From Actinomycetota bacterium (GTDB lineage Bacteria; Actinomycetota; Thermoleophilia; Gaiellales; Gaiellaceae): a stretch of 64,000 nt of DNA. Each line of letters begins with the position of its first letter. Within the stretch, counting starts at the first letter, position 1. Position numbers and translations under genes: made by a program. The stretch covers positions 149,780-213,779 of the forward strand of contig PMNA01000017.1 in the NCBI GenBank assembly GCA_003162055.1, in the 5' to 3' direction. This document shows, one piece after another, positions 35,336-44,242 of the stretch. The notes under the pieces are model-generated. The model saw nothing but the letters and a program-made list of their open reading frames with translations. It did not search any database and was not told the origin of the DNA.

Positions 35336-38300
35336 ATGAAGCGAAGGGAACCAGACGTGGCAATGCGGTCGTTGTACGAGCTGAACAATTCGACGAGAGA
35401 ACGGGACGCCTGCGGTATCGGCTTCATCGCCGACGTGCACGGTCAACCGTCGCGCCGCATCCTCGATCTGATTCTCTCCGCGCTGGGCCGCGTCAAGCAC
35501 CGCGGCGCGATCAACTCCGACGGCCTCACCGGCGACGGCGCCGGCGTCCTCTTGCCGCTCACGCCGCGCCTGGCTCCGGAAGGCGGCCTGGCAATGGTCT
35601 TCGCGCGCGAGGAAGGCGATCTCGCGCTCGTCGAGCAGGCTTGCGCAGCGGAGAAAATCGGCTTCGCGGGCTGGCGCGAGGTGCCGGTCGATCCCTCTCA
35701 CCTGGGCGAGCGGGGACAGCGAACGCAACCAACGATCATGCAGGCGCAGCTCGCCCCGCCCAAAGGGCTCGGCGACAACGAGGTCGAGCTCGCAGCGTTT
35801 CGCGCCCGCAAGCGCGTCGAGCGCGAGCAGGCGAGCTTGTACATAGCCTCGCTCTCCTTCCGCACCGTGACCTACAAGGCGCTCTGCGCGGCCGATCAGC
35901 TGGCCTGCTTCTATCCTGACCTCGCCGATCCGGAGCTGGAGATCCCGTTTGGCATCTTCCACCAGCGCTTCGCCACCAACACCACTCCAACCTGGGAGCG
36001 CGCCCAGCCCTTCCGCATGCTCTGCCACAACGGCGAGATCAACGCCGTGGCCGGAAACGTCAACTGGATGCACGCGCGCGAGCACCATCTCGGCTCGGCG
36101 AACGACGCCTCTCTCTATCCCGCAATCGAAGATCCGACCGCCGACTCACGCACGCTCGACAACGTGCTCGAGTTGCTCGTGCGCGGCGGCCGTGACGTGC
36201 GCCACGCGCTGGCCATGCTGGTGCCCGAGGCCTGGGACGGCAATCCGGAGCTGGACGACAGGGTGCGCGACTTCTACCGCTATCACTCCTGCCTGCTCGA
36301 GCCCTGGGACGGGCCGGCGGGGATCATCTTCACCGACGGGCGAATGGTCGGCGCCGGGCTCGACCGAAACGGCCTGCGCCCACTTCGTTATCTCGTCAGC
36401 TCCGACGGGCTTGCCGTCTGCGCATCGGAGATCGGGCTCGTCGATCTGCCCGAGGGCGTTACGGCCGAGTACGGGATGCTCGGTCCAGGTCAGATGATCG
36501 CCGTCGAACCCGCTCGCGGCGAGCTGCTCTCGAACGAGGAGCTGAAGGGCGATCTGGCTTCGCGCGCGCCCTACGGAGCCTGGCTGCGCGAGGGAATCAA
36601 GATCGCCTCCATCGGCAAGCCTCTCGCCTGCCCGTCCCAGAGCTTGACTCTGCGCCAGGCGGCCTTCGGCTTCACCCGCGAGGATCTGGACATCATCCTG
36701 CGCCCGATGGCGGCCACCGGCCACGAGCCCACCTCCTCGATGGGAGACGATGCCGCGATCACTCCGCTGGCGAACCGCGCCCGACCGCTTCCGATGTACT
36801 TCAAGCAGCGCTTCGCCCAGGTCACCAACCCGCCGATCGACTCGTTGCGCGAGCGCATCGTCTTCAGCCTCAAGACCCTACTCGGCGCTCGGGCCCCGCT
36901 CCTCACCGAGGGGCCCGAGGTGGCATGTTTGATCGAGCTGGACAGCTTCTTCCTCTATCCCGACGCTCTGACCGCGCTCGAATGTACGCATCTCGATGCC
37001 ACCTTCACGAAGGACGAGGGACTGGAGGCCGCCTGCGAGCGGCTTGCCGCCGAGGCCTGTGAGGCCGTTCGCAAAGGCGAGCGGCTCCTCCTGATCAGCG
37101 ACACCGGCATCTCTGCCGAGCGAGCGCCGATCCCGATCCTGCTTGCCGTGGGCATCGCTCACCAGGAACTGGTGCGGGCCGAGTTGCGGGCGCGCTGCTC
37201 GATCCTGGTCGAGAGCGACGAGCCGCGCGAGACGCATCACTTCGCCACCCTGCTCGGCTACGGCGGCGAGGCGATCTGCCCGCGCCTCGCGCTCGAGACG
37301 ATCGCCTCGCTCTGCGCCGAGGGAAAGATCGAGGGCTGCCGCGACCCGGCGACCGCCCAGGAGCGCTTCCGCACGGCGATCGAGGACGGCGTGCTCAAGA
37401 TCATGTCCAAGATGGGCATCTCGGACGTGGCCAGCTACTGCGGCGCCGAGATCTTCGAGGCGATCGGGCTGGCCGATGAAGTCATGAAGGCCGCCTTCGC
37501 CAACACCGCCTCGGCGATCGGCGGTGCCGGCTTCAGCGAGCTGGAGGCCGACGCCTGGGAGCACATCGGCGATGCCTTCGGACGCGAGCCCGAGGTCGAG
37601 AACCCCGGCAACATCAAGTGGCGCCAGAACGGCGAGCAGCACGCCACCACCGGCGAGGTGATCAGCGCCCTGCGCCAGAGCATCGCGAGCTCTGATGGGC
37701 GGGGCCCAGACGGGCCGGGCGCTCTTCTGCGTCAGGCTGTCAAAGACGGGCGCTGGGAGGTTTACGAGAAGTTCGCCAAGCTCGTGAACGAGCGCGAGGC
37801 GCTCGAGCTGCGCGATCTCCTCGAGCTCGTCCCGGCTGGCTCACAGATTCCGTTGGAAGAGGTAGAGCCGGCCTCCGAGATCACCAAACGCTTCTCGTCG
37901 GGCGCCATGAGTCAGGGAGCTCTCTCGGCCGAGGCGCACGAGACGCTCGCGGCCGCCCTGAGCATGATCGGCGCTCGCTCCAACTCGGGCGAGGGCGGCG
38001 AGGCGCTCGAGCGCTACGGAACGCCCAACAACTCGACCATCAAGCAGGTCGCCTCGGGCCGTTTCGGCGTGACTCCGCCCTACCTGCGCTCGGGCAAGGA
38101 GCTGCAGATCAAGATCGCGCAGGGCGCCAAGCCCGGCGAGGGCGGTCAGCTGCCCGGTCACAAGGTCTCGCCCGAGATCGCCAGGCTGCGTCACACCGAG
38201 CCCGGGGTGGCGCTGATCTCACCGCCTCCGCACCACGACATCTACTCGATCGAGGACCTCGCCCAGCTCATCTTCGACCTCAGGCAGGCGAACCCGAGCG

Positions 38301-39778
38301 CCGAGATCTCCGTCAAGCTGGTCGCCGAGGCAGGCGTGGGCATCGTCGCCGCGGGCGTGGTCAAGGCGCTCGCAAACATCGTTCACATCGCCGGCTGCGA
38401 CGGCGGCACCGGCGCCAGCCCGCTCTCCTCGATCAAGAACGCAGGCGCGCCCTGGGAGCTCGGCCTGGCCGAGACGCAGCAGGCGCTCGTCTCCGAAGGC
38501 CTGCGCGGCCGCGTGCGCGTGCGCGTGGACGGCGGCTTCAAGACCGGGCGCGACGTGGTCGTCGCGGCGCTCCTCGGCGCCGACGAGTTCAGCTTCGGCA
38601 CGGCGCTGCTCCTGGCCGAAGGCTGCCTGATGGTGCGCGCCTGCCACCTAGACAGCTGCCCGGTCGGCGTCGCCACCCAGCGTCCGGAGCTGCGCGCCCG
38701 CTTCACCGGCACGCCCGAGAAGGTTGCCGGCTATCTGCTCTTCGTGGCCGAGGAGGTAAGGCGCCTGCTGGCCTCGCTCGGGCTGCACTCGCTGGACGAG
38801 GCGACCGGGCGCACCGACCTGCTGCGCCAAGAGAAGACCGGCAACGCGCGCAAGGACCTGCTCGATCTCTCGCCGCTACTGGTGCGCGAGGGCGAGGGCC
38901 CGTTCCGCTACAACGGCGAGCTGCCTATCGACGCGGTGGGTGGCGAGCTGGGCGACCGGATCTCCGCCGACGCGGCCGAGATCCTCGAGCGGAACGTCTC
39001 AATCGAGCTCGAGTACGAGATCCGGAACGGCGATCGCACGGTGGGCGCGCGGCTCGGCGGTGACGTCGGCGAGCGCTTCGGCTTCGGCGCGCCGCCAGGC
39101 TCCGTGCTGATTCGCTTCCGTGGCTCGGCCGGGCAGAGCTTCGGCGCCTACCTGGCCGACGGCATTACCTTCGAGCTCACGGGCGCCGCCAACGACTACG
39201 TCGGCAAGGGCATGAACGGCGGCACGATCGTCATTCGGCCGGGAGCAGAGGTCACGGGTCATCCCGTCCTGGCCGGCAACACGCTGCTCTACGGGGCGAC
39301 AGGCGGCCGGCTGCACATCGCCGGGAGCGTGGGCGGGCGCTTCGCCGTCAGGAACTCCGGCGCCGTCGCCGTCGTCGAGGGCACCGGCGCTCATCCGTGC
39401 GAGTACATGACCTCCGGAACTGTCGTCATCCTGGGCGAGTTCGGTCGCAACGTGGGCGCCGGCATGAGCGGCGGCCAGGCCTTCGTCTACGACCCCGACG
39501 GGCTGCTGGAAACTCGCATGAACCCCGACCTGGTCGCTGCCGAACCGCTTGGGAAAGCAGCTGCCGCGACCCTGCGCGAGCTGGTCGAGCAGCACCTCGA
39601 GCTCACTGGCTCGCCGCGCGCCGAGGTACTGCTCGGCGACTGGGAGAACGCTCTACGCGACTTCAAGCGGGTGTGCCCCAAGGGCAATGTCGCCCGATTG
39701 GAGGATGAGCACGAGGGCTCCACGCAGGAAGCCGAGGAGAGCACCGCCCCGGTCGCTACCGGAGAGGCGACAAGTTAG
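35336..39778 (+). CDS. gltB: Glutamate synthase (GOGAT) large subunit
   Basis: A 1480-residue enzyme converting glutamine and 2-oxoglutarate to two glutamates. The N-terminal glutaminase domain begins at Cys26 (RDACGIGFIADVHG) after a propeptide that is cleaved in homologues. The central and FMN-binding domains follow (KIAQGAKPGEGGQLPGHKVS, then HIAGCDGGTGASPLSS). The 3Fe-4S Cys are in CHLDSCPVGVATQRPELR, and the C-terminal beta-helix has repeated GGxxxxR-type turns (GMNGGTIVIRPG, GATGGRLHIAG). Start ATG 35336 has AAAGG upstream. No gltD small subunit is next to it. The end overlaps the convergent subtilase gene by 4 bp. Confidence 0.96.
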   Translation: MKRREPDVAMRSLYELNNSTRERDACGIGFIADVHGQPSRRILDLILSALGRVKHRGAINSDGLTGDGAGVLLPLTPRLAPEGGLAMVFAREEGDLALVEQACAAEKIGFAGWREVPVDPSHLGERGQRTQPTIMQAQLAPPKGLGDNEVELAAFRARKRVEREQASLYIASLSFRTVTYKALCAADQLACFYPDLADPELEIPFGIFHQRFATNTTPTWERAQPFRMLCHNGEINAVAGNVNWMHAREHHLGSANDASLYPAIEDPTADSRTLDNVLELLVRGGRDVRHALAMLVPEAWDGNPELDDRVRDFYRYHSCLLEPWDGPAGIIFTDGRMVGAGLDRNGLRPLRYLVSSDGLAVCASEIGLVDLPEGVTAEYGMLGPGQMIAVEPARGELLSNEELKGDLASRAPYGAWLREGIKIASIGKPLACPSQSLTLRQAAFGFTREDLDIILRPMAATGHEPTSSMGDDAAITPLANRARPLPMYFKQRFAQVTNPPIDSLRERIVFSLKTLLGARAPLLTEGPEVACLIELDSFFLYPDALTALECTHLDATFTKDEGLEAACERLAAEACEAVRKGERLLLISDTGISAERAPIPILLAVGIAHQELVRAELRARCSILVESDEPRETHHFATLLGYGGEAICPRLALETIASLCAEGKIEGCRDPATAQERFRTAIEDGVLKIMSKMGISDVASYCGAEIFEAIGLADEVMKAAFANTASAIGGAGFSELEADAWEHIGDAFGREPEVENPGNIKWRQNGEQHATTGEVISALRQSIASSDGRGPDGPGALLRQAVKDGRWEVYEKFAKLVNEREALELRDLLELVPAGSQIPLEEVEPASEITKRFSSGAMSQGALSAEAHETLAAALSMIGARSNSGEGGEALERYGTPNNSTIKQVASGRFGVTPPYLRSGKELQIKIAQGAKPGEGGQLPGHKVSPEIARLRHTEPGVALISPPPHHDIYSIEDLAQLIFDLRQANPSAEISVKLVAEAGVGIVAAGVVKALANIVHIAGCDGGTGASPLSSIKNAGAPWELGLAETQQALVSEGLRGRVRVRVDGGFKTGRDVVVAALLGADEFSFGTALLLAEGCLMVRACHLDSCPVGVATQRPELRARFTGTPEKVAGYLLFVAEEVRRLLASLGLHSLDEATGRTDLLRQEKTGNARKDLLDLSPLLVREGEGPFRYNGELPIDAVGGELGDRISADAAEILERNVSIELEYEIRNGDRTVGARLGGDVGERFGFGAPPGSVLIRFRGSAGQSFGAYLADGITFELTGAANDYVGKGMNGGTIVIRPGAEVTGHPVLAGNTLLYGATGGRLHIAGSVGGRFAVRNSGAVAVVEGTGAHPCEYMTSGTVVILGEFGRNVGAGMSGGQAFVYDPDGLLETRMNPDLVAAEPLGKAAAATLRELVEQHLELTGSPRAEVLLGDWENALRDFKRVCPKGNVARLEDEHEGSTQEAEESTAPVATGEATS

Positions 39779-41595
39779 GAGACTGCAGCGCCGGCGTCGA
39801 CGATGCCCGCCCCGTAGGCGTCGTCCGACGAGATCGCGTGCTTGAAATCGAGGTGGCAGTAGCCCGTGTCGCAGGGCGTACCGTCGATCGCGGCCGTTTT
39901 GTTGTTCGGATCGTTCGGACCGGTGTAGTTCGTGACTCCGTCGTTGGCCGTCTTCTCCAGGCGAGCCAGTAGCGCGTCGGGATTGTTCCGCAAGCGAGGG
40001 TGAGCCGCGAGCGTCAGGACGGCAACGCCGGTGACGTTGGGAGCGGACATTGAGGTTCCCTGCGACCAGGCGAAGCCTTGCCCGGCGATCGTGAAGCAGT
40101 CGGAGTTGTACGAGGCTGAAAGCTCAGGGTCGTTGCAGTAGGCGGAATTCGCACCGACGGCCGAGAAGGAGCCGTATCCGCCCGACAGCACGTCGTTCAG
40201 TCCGCCGTCGAAGAGCGCGATGTTGAACTGGCGCGCTCCGCCCGGTGCCGCGAGATCGATGCGCGGGCCGTAGTTCGAGTAGTAGGCGAGTTGGTCGCGA
40301 GCGCCTACCCGGTTCGCCGGCCAGCGAACGGAGGGATCGGCGTCGGGTGCGTTCACCACTTCGTTGGAAGTCGCCGAGACGGCAATCACGCCCGGAACTC
40401 CGCCCGGCACCAGCAGCATGCCGCGCAGATCGGTGACGTAGGGCTCGATCGAGTCGCCGGGATAAACAGTGCCGATTCCCTTCGAGCCGGTGGCAACCTG
40501 GCCGGCGCCGACAAACTTCTGCCCCGCGACTCTCAGGTTGGCGTTCTCGACGCGAACGTGCTCGTTACCGGCCGCCGCGACGATCGCCGTTCCGCGCGAG
40601 CGGCAGTACTTGACCGCGTCGGCCCAGAGCAGATAGTCCTGCGCGTCGGCGTCGAGCGTCGGATCGTCGTAACCTTCGATCGACATGTTGAGGATGTCGG
40701 CTCCGTCGTGACAGGCATCGATCATGCCGCCGACGATCCAGCTGGTCAGCCCGCCGAAGTCGCCGGCGAGAACCTTGTAGCTACGAATCGTCACCTTCGG
40801 CGAGACTCCGTTCGAGCCGAACCCGTTGGCCGCCGCGCCGATACGGCTGGCTACCCAGGTTCCGTGTCCATCGAGATCGCCGTTTCGGCACTCGTCGAGG
40901 ATTCCGTTGTCGGTGAGGAAGCCGAGACCGTAATCGCGGATGATCGACTTACAGTCGAGAGCATTCTCGGACGTTCTCGAATCGAAGTTCGAGCGCAACT
41001 CCGTTGTATCGCCCTGGACGCCGGTGTCGAGCACCGCGACGACGATCGACTTGTCGCCCTTCGTCTTTTTCCAGGCGGCCGGAACGTCCATCCGGTTGTC
41101 GTCCCACTGAACGATTCCTTCGGCGTTGGGAGCCGCCGCGTCGTGCAGCGGGTCGGGGAAGGAGAACGAACTTCCCCACTTCGGCACGTAGGAGGCGGGA
41201 AGCTTGCCGTCTCCGGCGAGGCTGCTGTCAGATGAGCCCCAGGAGATGTAGCGATCGACGAAGACGGCGCTGACCTTGGGACTGGCATCGATCTCGTCGG
41301 TGAAGGCGGCCGAGTCCGTACGAACGGCGGCCGCGGAGATCTCGGGCATCACGGAGGCCACTTCTCCCCCCGCATCCGAGACGATCTGGCGCATCTCGTC
41401 TGCGGAGGTACCGGAATCGAAGCGAACGATGCTCTCGGCCGAAGGCGAATCGTGCGCCGCCGGCGTAAGCGAATAAGACGTGTTAGGGCCGGCGGCGGCA
41501 GTCGTGGTAAAGAGAACACCGACGCAAGCCAAGGCACCGGTCAGAAGAATCGCTCGCAGACCGCCCCGCACGCGAAAACAATGGATGCGCGCCAT
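39775..41595 (-). CDS. Secreted subtilisin-like serine protease (S8 family)
   Basis: A 606-residue exported protease. The signal peptide is basic then hydrophobic (LRAILLTGALACVGVLF). Residues about 50-115 form a propeptide of the inhibitor I9-like type (ESIVRFDSGTSADEMRQIV). In the catalytic domain Asp190 lies in VVAVLDTGVQG, His244 in DGHGTWVAS, oxyanion Asn344 in AAAGNE, and Ser515 in GTSMSAPNVTG. Six or more Cys in the mature part suggest disulfides. I chose ATG 41595 since the signal peptide follows it; 28 upstream codons are probably leader. Its TAA overlaps the gltB TAG (TTAG), tail to tail. Confidence 0.9.
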   Translation of the reverse strand: MARIHCFRVRGGLRAILLTGALACVGVLFTTTAAAGPNTSYSLTPAAHDSPSAESIVRFDSGTSADEMRQIVSDAGGEVASVMPEISAAAVRTDSAAFTDEIDASPKVSAVFVDRYISWGSSDSSLAGDGKLPASYVPKWGSSFSFPDPLHDAAAPNAEGIVQWDDNRMDVPAAWKKTKGDKSIVVAVLDTGVQGDTTELRSNFDSRTSENALDCKSIIRDYGLGFLTDNGILDECRNGDLDGHGTWVASRIGAAANGFGSNGVSPKVTIRSYKVLAGDFGGLTSWIVGGMIDACHDGADILNMSIEGYDDPTLDADAQDYLLWADAVKYCRSRGTAIVAAAGNEHVRVENANLRVAGQKFVGAGQVATGSKGIGTVYPGDSIEPYVTDLRGMLLVPGGVPGVIAVSATSNEVVNAPDADPSVRWPANRVGARDQLAYYSNYGPRIDLAAPGGARQFNIALFDGGLNDVLSGGYGSFSAVGANSAYCNDPELSASYNSDCFTIAGQGFAWSQGTSMSAPNVTGVAVLTLAAHPRLRNNPDALLARLEKTANDGVTNYTGPNDPNNKTAAIDGTPCDTGYCHLDFKHAISSDDAYGAGIVDAGAAVS

Positions 41596-41964
41596 CAGGT
41601 TCTTTTTCGGCGTTTCGCGCGCAAGAAAGTGTCCCGATTTTGGGGCATCTTTCTCCCCCGGAGGGGGTGTTTTTACCAAAAACGTGTCTTCGGGGCTATT
41701 GAGGGCCGGTTTTGCGGGGTGACGGCCTCGAGCCCCTGAGCCTGGGAGCCGGCGTCTTCAGTGCCTGAAATAAAGCCGGAGGCATAGCCCAGGGTGTTCC
41801 AATCCGCGGGGAGGACCCCCGGCTTCAGCTCAAGCATAAGCCGAAATAGGTCGCGTCCGAAATGGACGCGTTCCTTGCAGCCATGCCCGGTTTGGACATC
41901 TTGCCGGCCACTCTGCCGCGACCTATGATCGCGCCGTTCCGATCCGCTCAAAGGGAGATTCCAT
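41596..41964. other. Divergent region between two secreted-peptidase genes with strong inverted repeats
   Basis: About 369 bp without a gene. A hairpin CCCCC-GGA-GGGGG with a trailing T-run lies at 41655-41674. ATAGGTCGCG (41846-41855) and CGCGACCTAT (41917-41926) form a 10-bp closing stem around an inner hairpin GCGTCC-GAAAT-GGACGC and a CCGG...CCGG pair. This looks like a three-way junction ending 38 nt before the C39-like gene. I could not match it to a riboswitch class that I know. Confidence 0.45.
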
Positions 41965-42855
41965 ATGACAACGATCAAAAAGGTCGCGCTGGTCGCGGCT
42001 GGGATTCTCTGCGCCTCGCTCGCGCCGACAGGCGTGCTTACGGCGGGAGCAGAAACGGCGAGCAACGAGGCCGCCTACAAGGCGGCAACCGATACAGATC
42101 CGCACATACCGCTGACTACCTACCAACAACAGCTAGTGGAACTGAAGGATCAGACGATCGCGAATGCCCTCTCCGGACAGGCAAGTGCCACTAAAACGAA
42201 GGCCAACCTAGGCGCCCTCGGCGTGAGCTCGGCCTCGACACTCGCGGCGGCTTCCACGACAGCCTCCGGCGTGCCAACCGCATCGAACGTGGCCAAGAAC
42301 CAGACGCCTCAGAAAAGGTCGTACTGGTGTGGCCCGGCCACGGTGCACGAGGCTCTGGGACAGCTCCACCACGATTACTCACAGGAGTTTCTCGCTCCTA
42401 AGCTGGGCACGACGGAGGCCGGCGGGACAGCCTGGTCGGGCGGGCCCACAGAGACCGGCCACCCCGTGCCCGACGTGATGAACACGTATCAGTCATTCAA
42501 GTACGTCCCGCAGGACGTTTCCGCCTCGCCCGGAGATCAGGAGGTCGAGACATACAAGACGCGTCTGACGGGCGACATCTGGCTGGCTGGCGCGCCGGTG
42601 ATCGGCAACGCATGGACTACGCAATATTCGGAGTTTTGGCTCGTAGGCCATCCTCGAACCACGACTGTCAAACACTGGTTCGATATCTATGGCTATTCGG
42701 TTGACGACGGGGGTACGACGTGGACTAAGTACGAGGATTCCGTACATGGCGTTTCTATGACCATGATCTCCTGGGCGCCAGATGTCCCTGCCTACTCGGA
42801 TCTCCCCAGCCACCGCATTGCTCATATTGTTGGCGGTCGTGGCTACGTTTGGTAA
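41965..42855 (+). CDS. Secreted C39-like cysteine peptidase domain protein
   Basis: A 296-residue exported protein with a signal peptide (MTTIKKVALVAAGILCASLA, cleavage in the AGA/AETA region). After an Ala/Thr/Ser-rich linker (about 60-115), a peptidase C39-like domain starts at KRSYWCGPATVHEALGQL with the likely nucleophile Cys122. The likely catalytic His237 is in TVKHWFDIYGY, with Asp240 nearby. C39-like papain-fold domains cleave peptides or are inactive binders; the substrate is unknown. AAAGGGAG precedes the ATG. A lipoprotein gene follows 4 bp after the stop, suggesting a functional pair. Confidence 0.82.
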   Translation: MTTIKKVALVAAGILCASLAPTGVLTAGAETASNEAAYKAATDTDPHIPLTTYQQQLVELKDQTIANALSGQASATKTKANLGALGVSSASTLAAASTTASGVPTASNVAKNQTPQKRSYWCGPATVHEALGQLHHDYSQEFLAPKLGTTEAGGTAWSGGPTETGHPVPDVMNTYQSFKYVPQDVSASPGDQEVETYKTRLTGDIWLAGAPVIGNAWTTQYSEFWLVGHPRTTTVKHWFDIYGYSVDDGGTTWTKYEDSVHGVSMTMISWAPDVPAYSDLPSHRIAHIVGGRGYVW

Positions 42856-42859
42856 TCCG

Positions 42860-44014
42860 ATGCGTAAGAGCAGCCGCGGCGGGCGCTGGTCCGCCGCGGC
42901 GCTCGTACTCGCCTGCCTCTTGACTGCTAGTTGCCAGTCCGGATCGCAGCCTTCTGGAGCAGCCAGAGGCTCTCGCTTGCGACAGGCATGGTGCAAGGTG
43001 AAACCGAATGCCGCTTGGAGAAAGATCCTCGACGGCCGAGTAGTCGCGCTCTCGCACCGTGTCTCGATAAGTCCGTTAGCGCTTGCGAACGATGAGCGCT
43101 CCTTCTTCGCCGAGATCTACGGCAAGGAGTACTCGGGAGTGGTCAAGATCGACGCGCTGAGCAGTCGCTACACCAAGATCAAGCGCTTCACCGACCCCGT
43201 CAATTATCAGGCGGCTGGTGACTTCGACGGGCGCTGGCTGGTCTGGGCCGAGTACCACTCGCTCGAAGACGATCTCCGCGATTTCACGGTCTGGTCTTGG
43301 GATTCCCGCACCGGCCGCGTACGTCGGATCGGAGCGGCGACTCGTTCGCCTTCCGGCGAGTTCTGGCCTAGCGCGTGGCAGGCGCCGGTCGCACATCGCG
43401 GCTACGCCACCTGGGAGCAGGGCGCGGGCCCGAACGAAATAGGCGAGATCCACGTCGTCGAACTCGCCAGTGGCCGCGACCGGGTCATTCGCCGCGGGCA
43501 CCCATCCGGCTCATTCCTGATCGACGGTCCTCGAGTGATCTGGCCCGAATCGATGAAGAAGGGCGCGCTGACCGAGATGAGAGCCGCCGATGCCAGAACG
43601 GGCCGCGCGGTTGTCGCACCTCCAGCGCTTCGCAAGCTACGAGGGCCCATCTGGCCCGCGTCTAGCGGTGGGACGCTGATATACGCGACTAACTATCAAA
43701 CTTCGCTTTGGTGGTCGCCGTCGCTTAGCGTCGCAGCAAAACGCGTCGTCGTCGGCCGGCACGCCGAGTTGCTAGGAATTCCGTTCGACGAGGTCTGGGG
43801 GCGGTACACGACGTTCGGTGTCCCTCTCAAGACTTTCGTCGTAGACACGGTCGCCGGCCGCTACGTCCGAATCCTCCGTGGTGGTTGGGCCATGACTGGG
43901 CCCAACGCTTTCGTATTGCTTACGCCTTCGAAGAAGAAGGCCGACCACGCGATCACGAATATCTACTACGTGCCGCTGAAGTCGCTTCCGCCGATTCCGC
44001 CCTGTAGTCATTAG
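42860..44014 (+). CDS. Probable lipoprotein with beta-propeller-like repeats
   Basis: A 384-residue exported protein. The N-terminus (MRKSSRGGRWSAAALVLACL, LTASC) is a signal peptide with a near-lipobox, so attachment at Cys in TASC is plausible though the -3 position is Thr. The rest shows repeating blade-like units: DGRWLVWAEYHS...WSWDSRTGRV, GYATWEQG...IHVVELASGRDRV, DGPRVIWPES...AADARTGRA and so on, about six, which suggests a TolB/propeller-like fold. It lies 4 bp after the C39-like gene, with no separate Shine-Dalgarno, so it is probably translated by coupling. Function is unknown. Confidence 0.75.
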   Translation: MRKSSRGGRWSAAALVLACLLTASCQSGSQPSGAARGSRLRQAWCKVKPNAAWRKILDGRVVALSHRVSISPLALANDERSFFAEIYGKEYSGVVKIDALSSRYTKIKRFTDPVNYQAAGDFDGRWLVWAEYHSLEDDLRDFTVWSWDSRTGRVRRIGAATRSPSGEFWPSAWQAPVAHRGYATWEQGAGPNEIGEIHVVELASGRDRVIRRGHPSGSFLIDGPRVIWPESMKKGALTEMRAADARTGRAVVAPPALRKLRGPIWPASSGGTLIYATNYQTSLWWSPSLSVAAKRVVVGRHAELLGIPFDEVWGRYTTFGVPLKTFVVDTVAGRYVRILRGGWAMTGPNAFVLLTPSKKKADHAITNIYYVPLKSLPPIPPCSH

Positions 44015-44211
44015 GCCGCGGCGGCGCGAAGCGCGTACGAACGGACCTCCGCGGCAGTTTCGCCGCCGCTCGTCACCTAGCTAGAATCGGTGACGGCTTC
44101 TTCGCAGCCCGCCGTAGCGGTCGTGAAGCGGGCTTCGCCGGCGCTGACGGCGCGACCTTCGAAGAAGGCTCCGCCCTCCAGAACAAGAATTGCTCCCGCA
44201 TAGGGGCTTGC
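44015..44211. other. Palindrome-rich gap before the arg operon
   Basis: About 197 bp. CGTCACC / GGTGACG (44071-44095) forms one hairpin. Next, CTTCTTCG...CGAAGAAG brackets AGCCCGC...GCGGGCT and CCGGCGC...GGCGCG, a nested multi-hairpin of about 70 nt. Part may terminate the lipoprotein transcript; part lies in the presumed argC leader. It does not share the GAAAGTC core of the repeat near tRNA-Asp. Confidence 0.5.
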
Positions 44212-44242
44212 ATGATACGCGAGAATCTGCATAATACGCGAG
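44209..44242. promoter_or_regulatory. Direct repeat over the argC start, candidate ArgR site
   Basis: TGCATGATACGCGAG (44209-44223) and TGCATAATACGCGAG (44228-44242) are 14/15 identical, 19 bp apart. They cover the argC start codon. TGCAT-type half-sites are typical of ARG boxes bound by ArgR, and an argR gene is in the same operon, so autoregulated repression by arginine is plausible. The spacing differs from the 21-bp E. coli arrangement. Confidence 0.45.
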
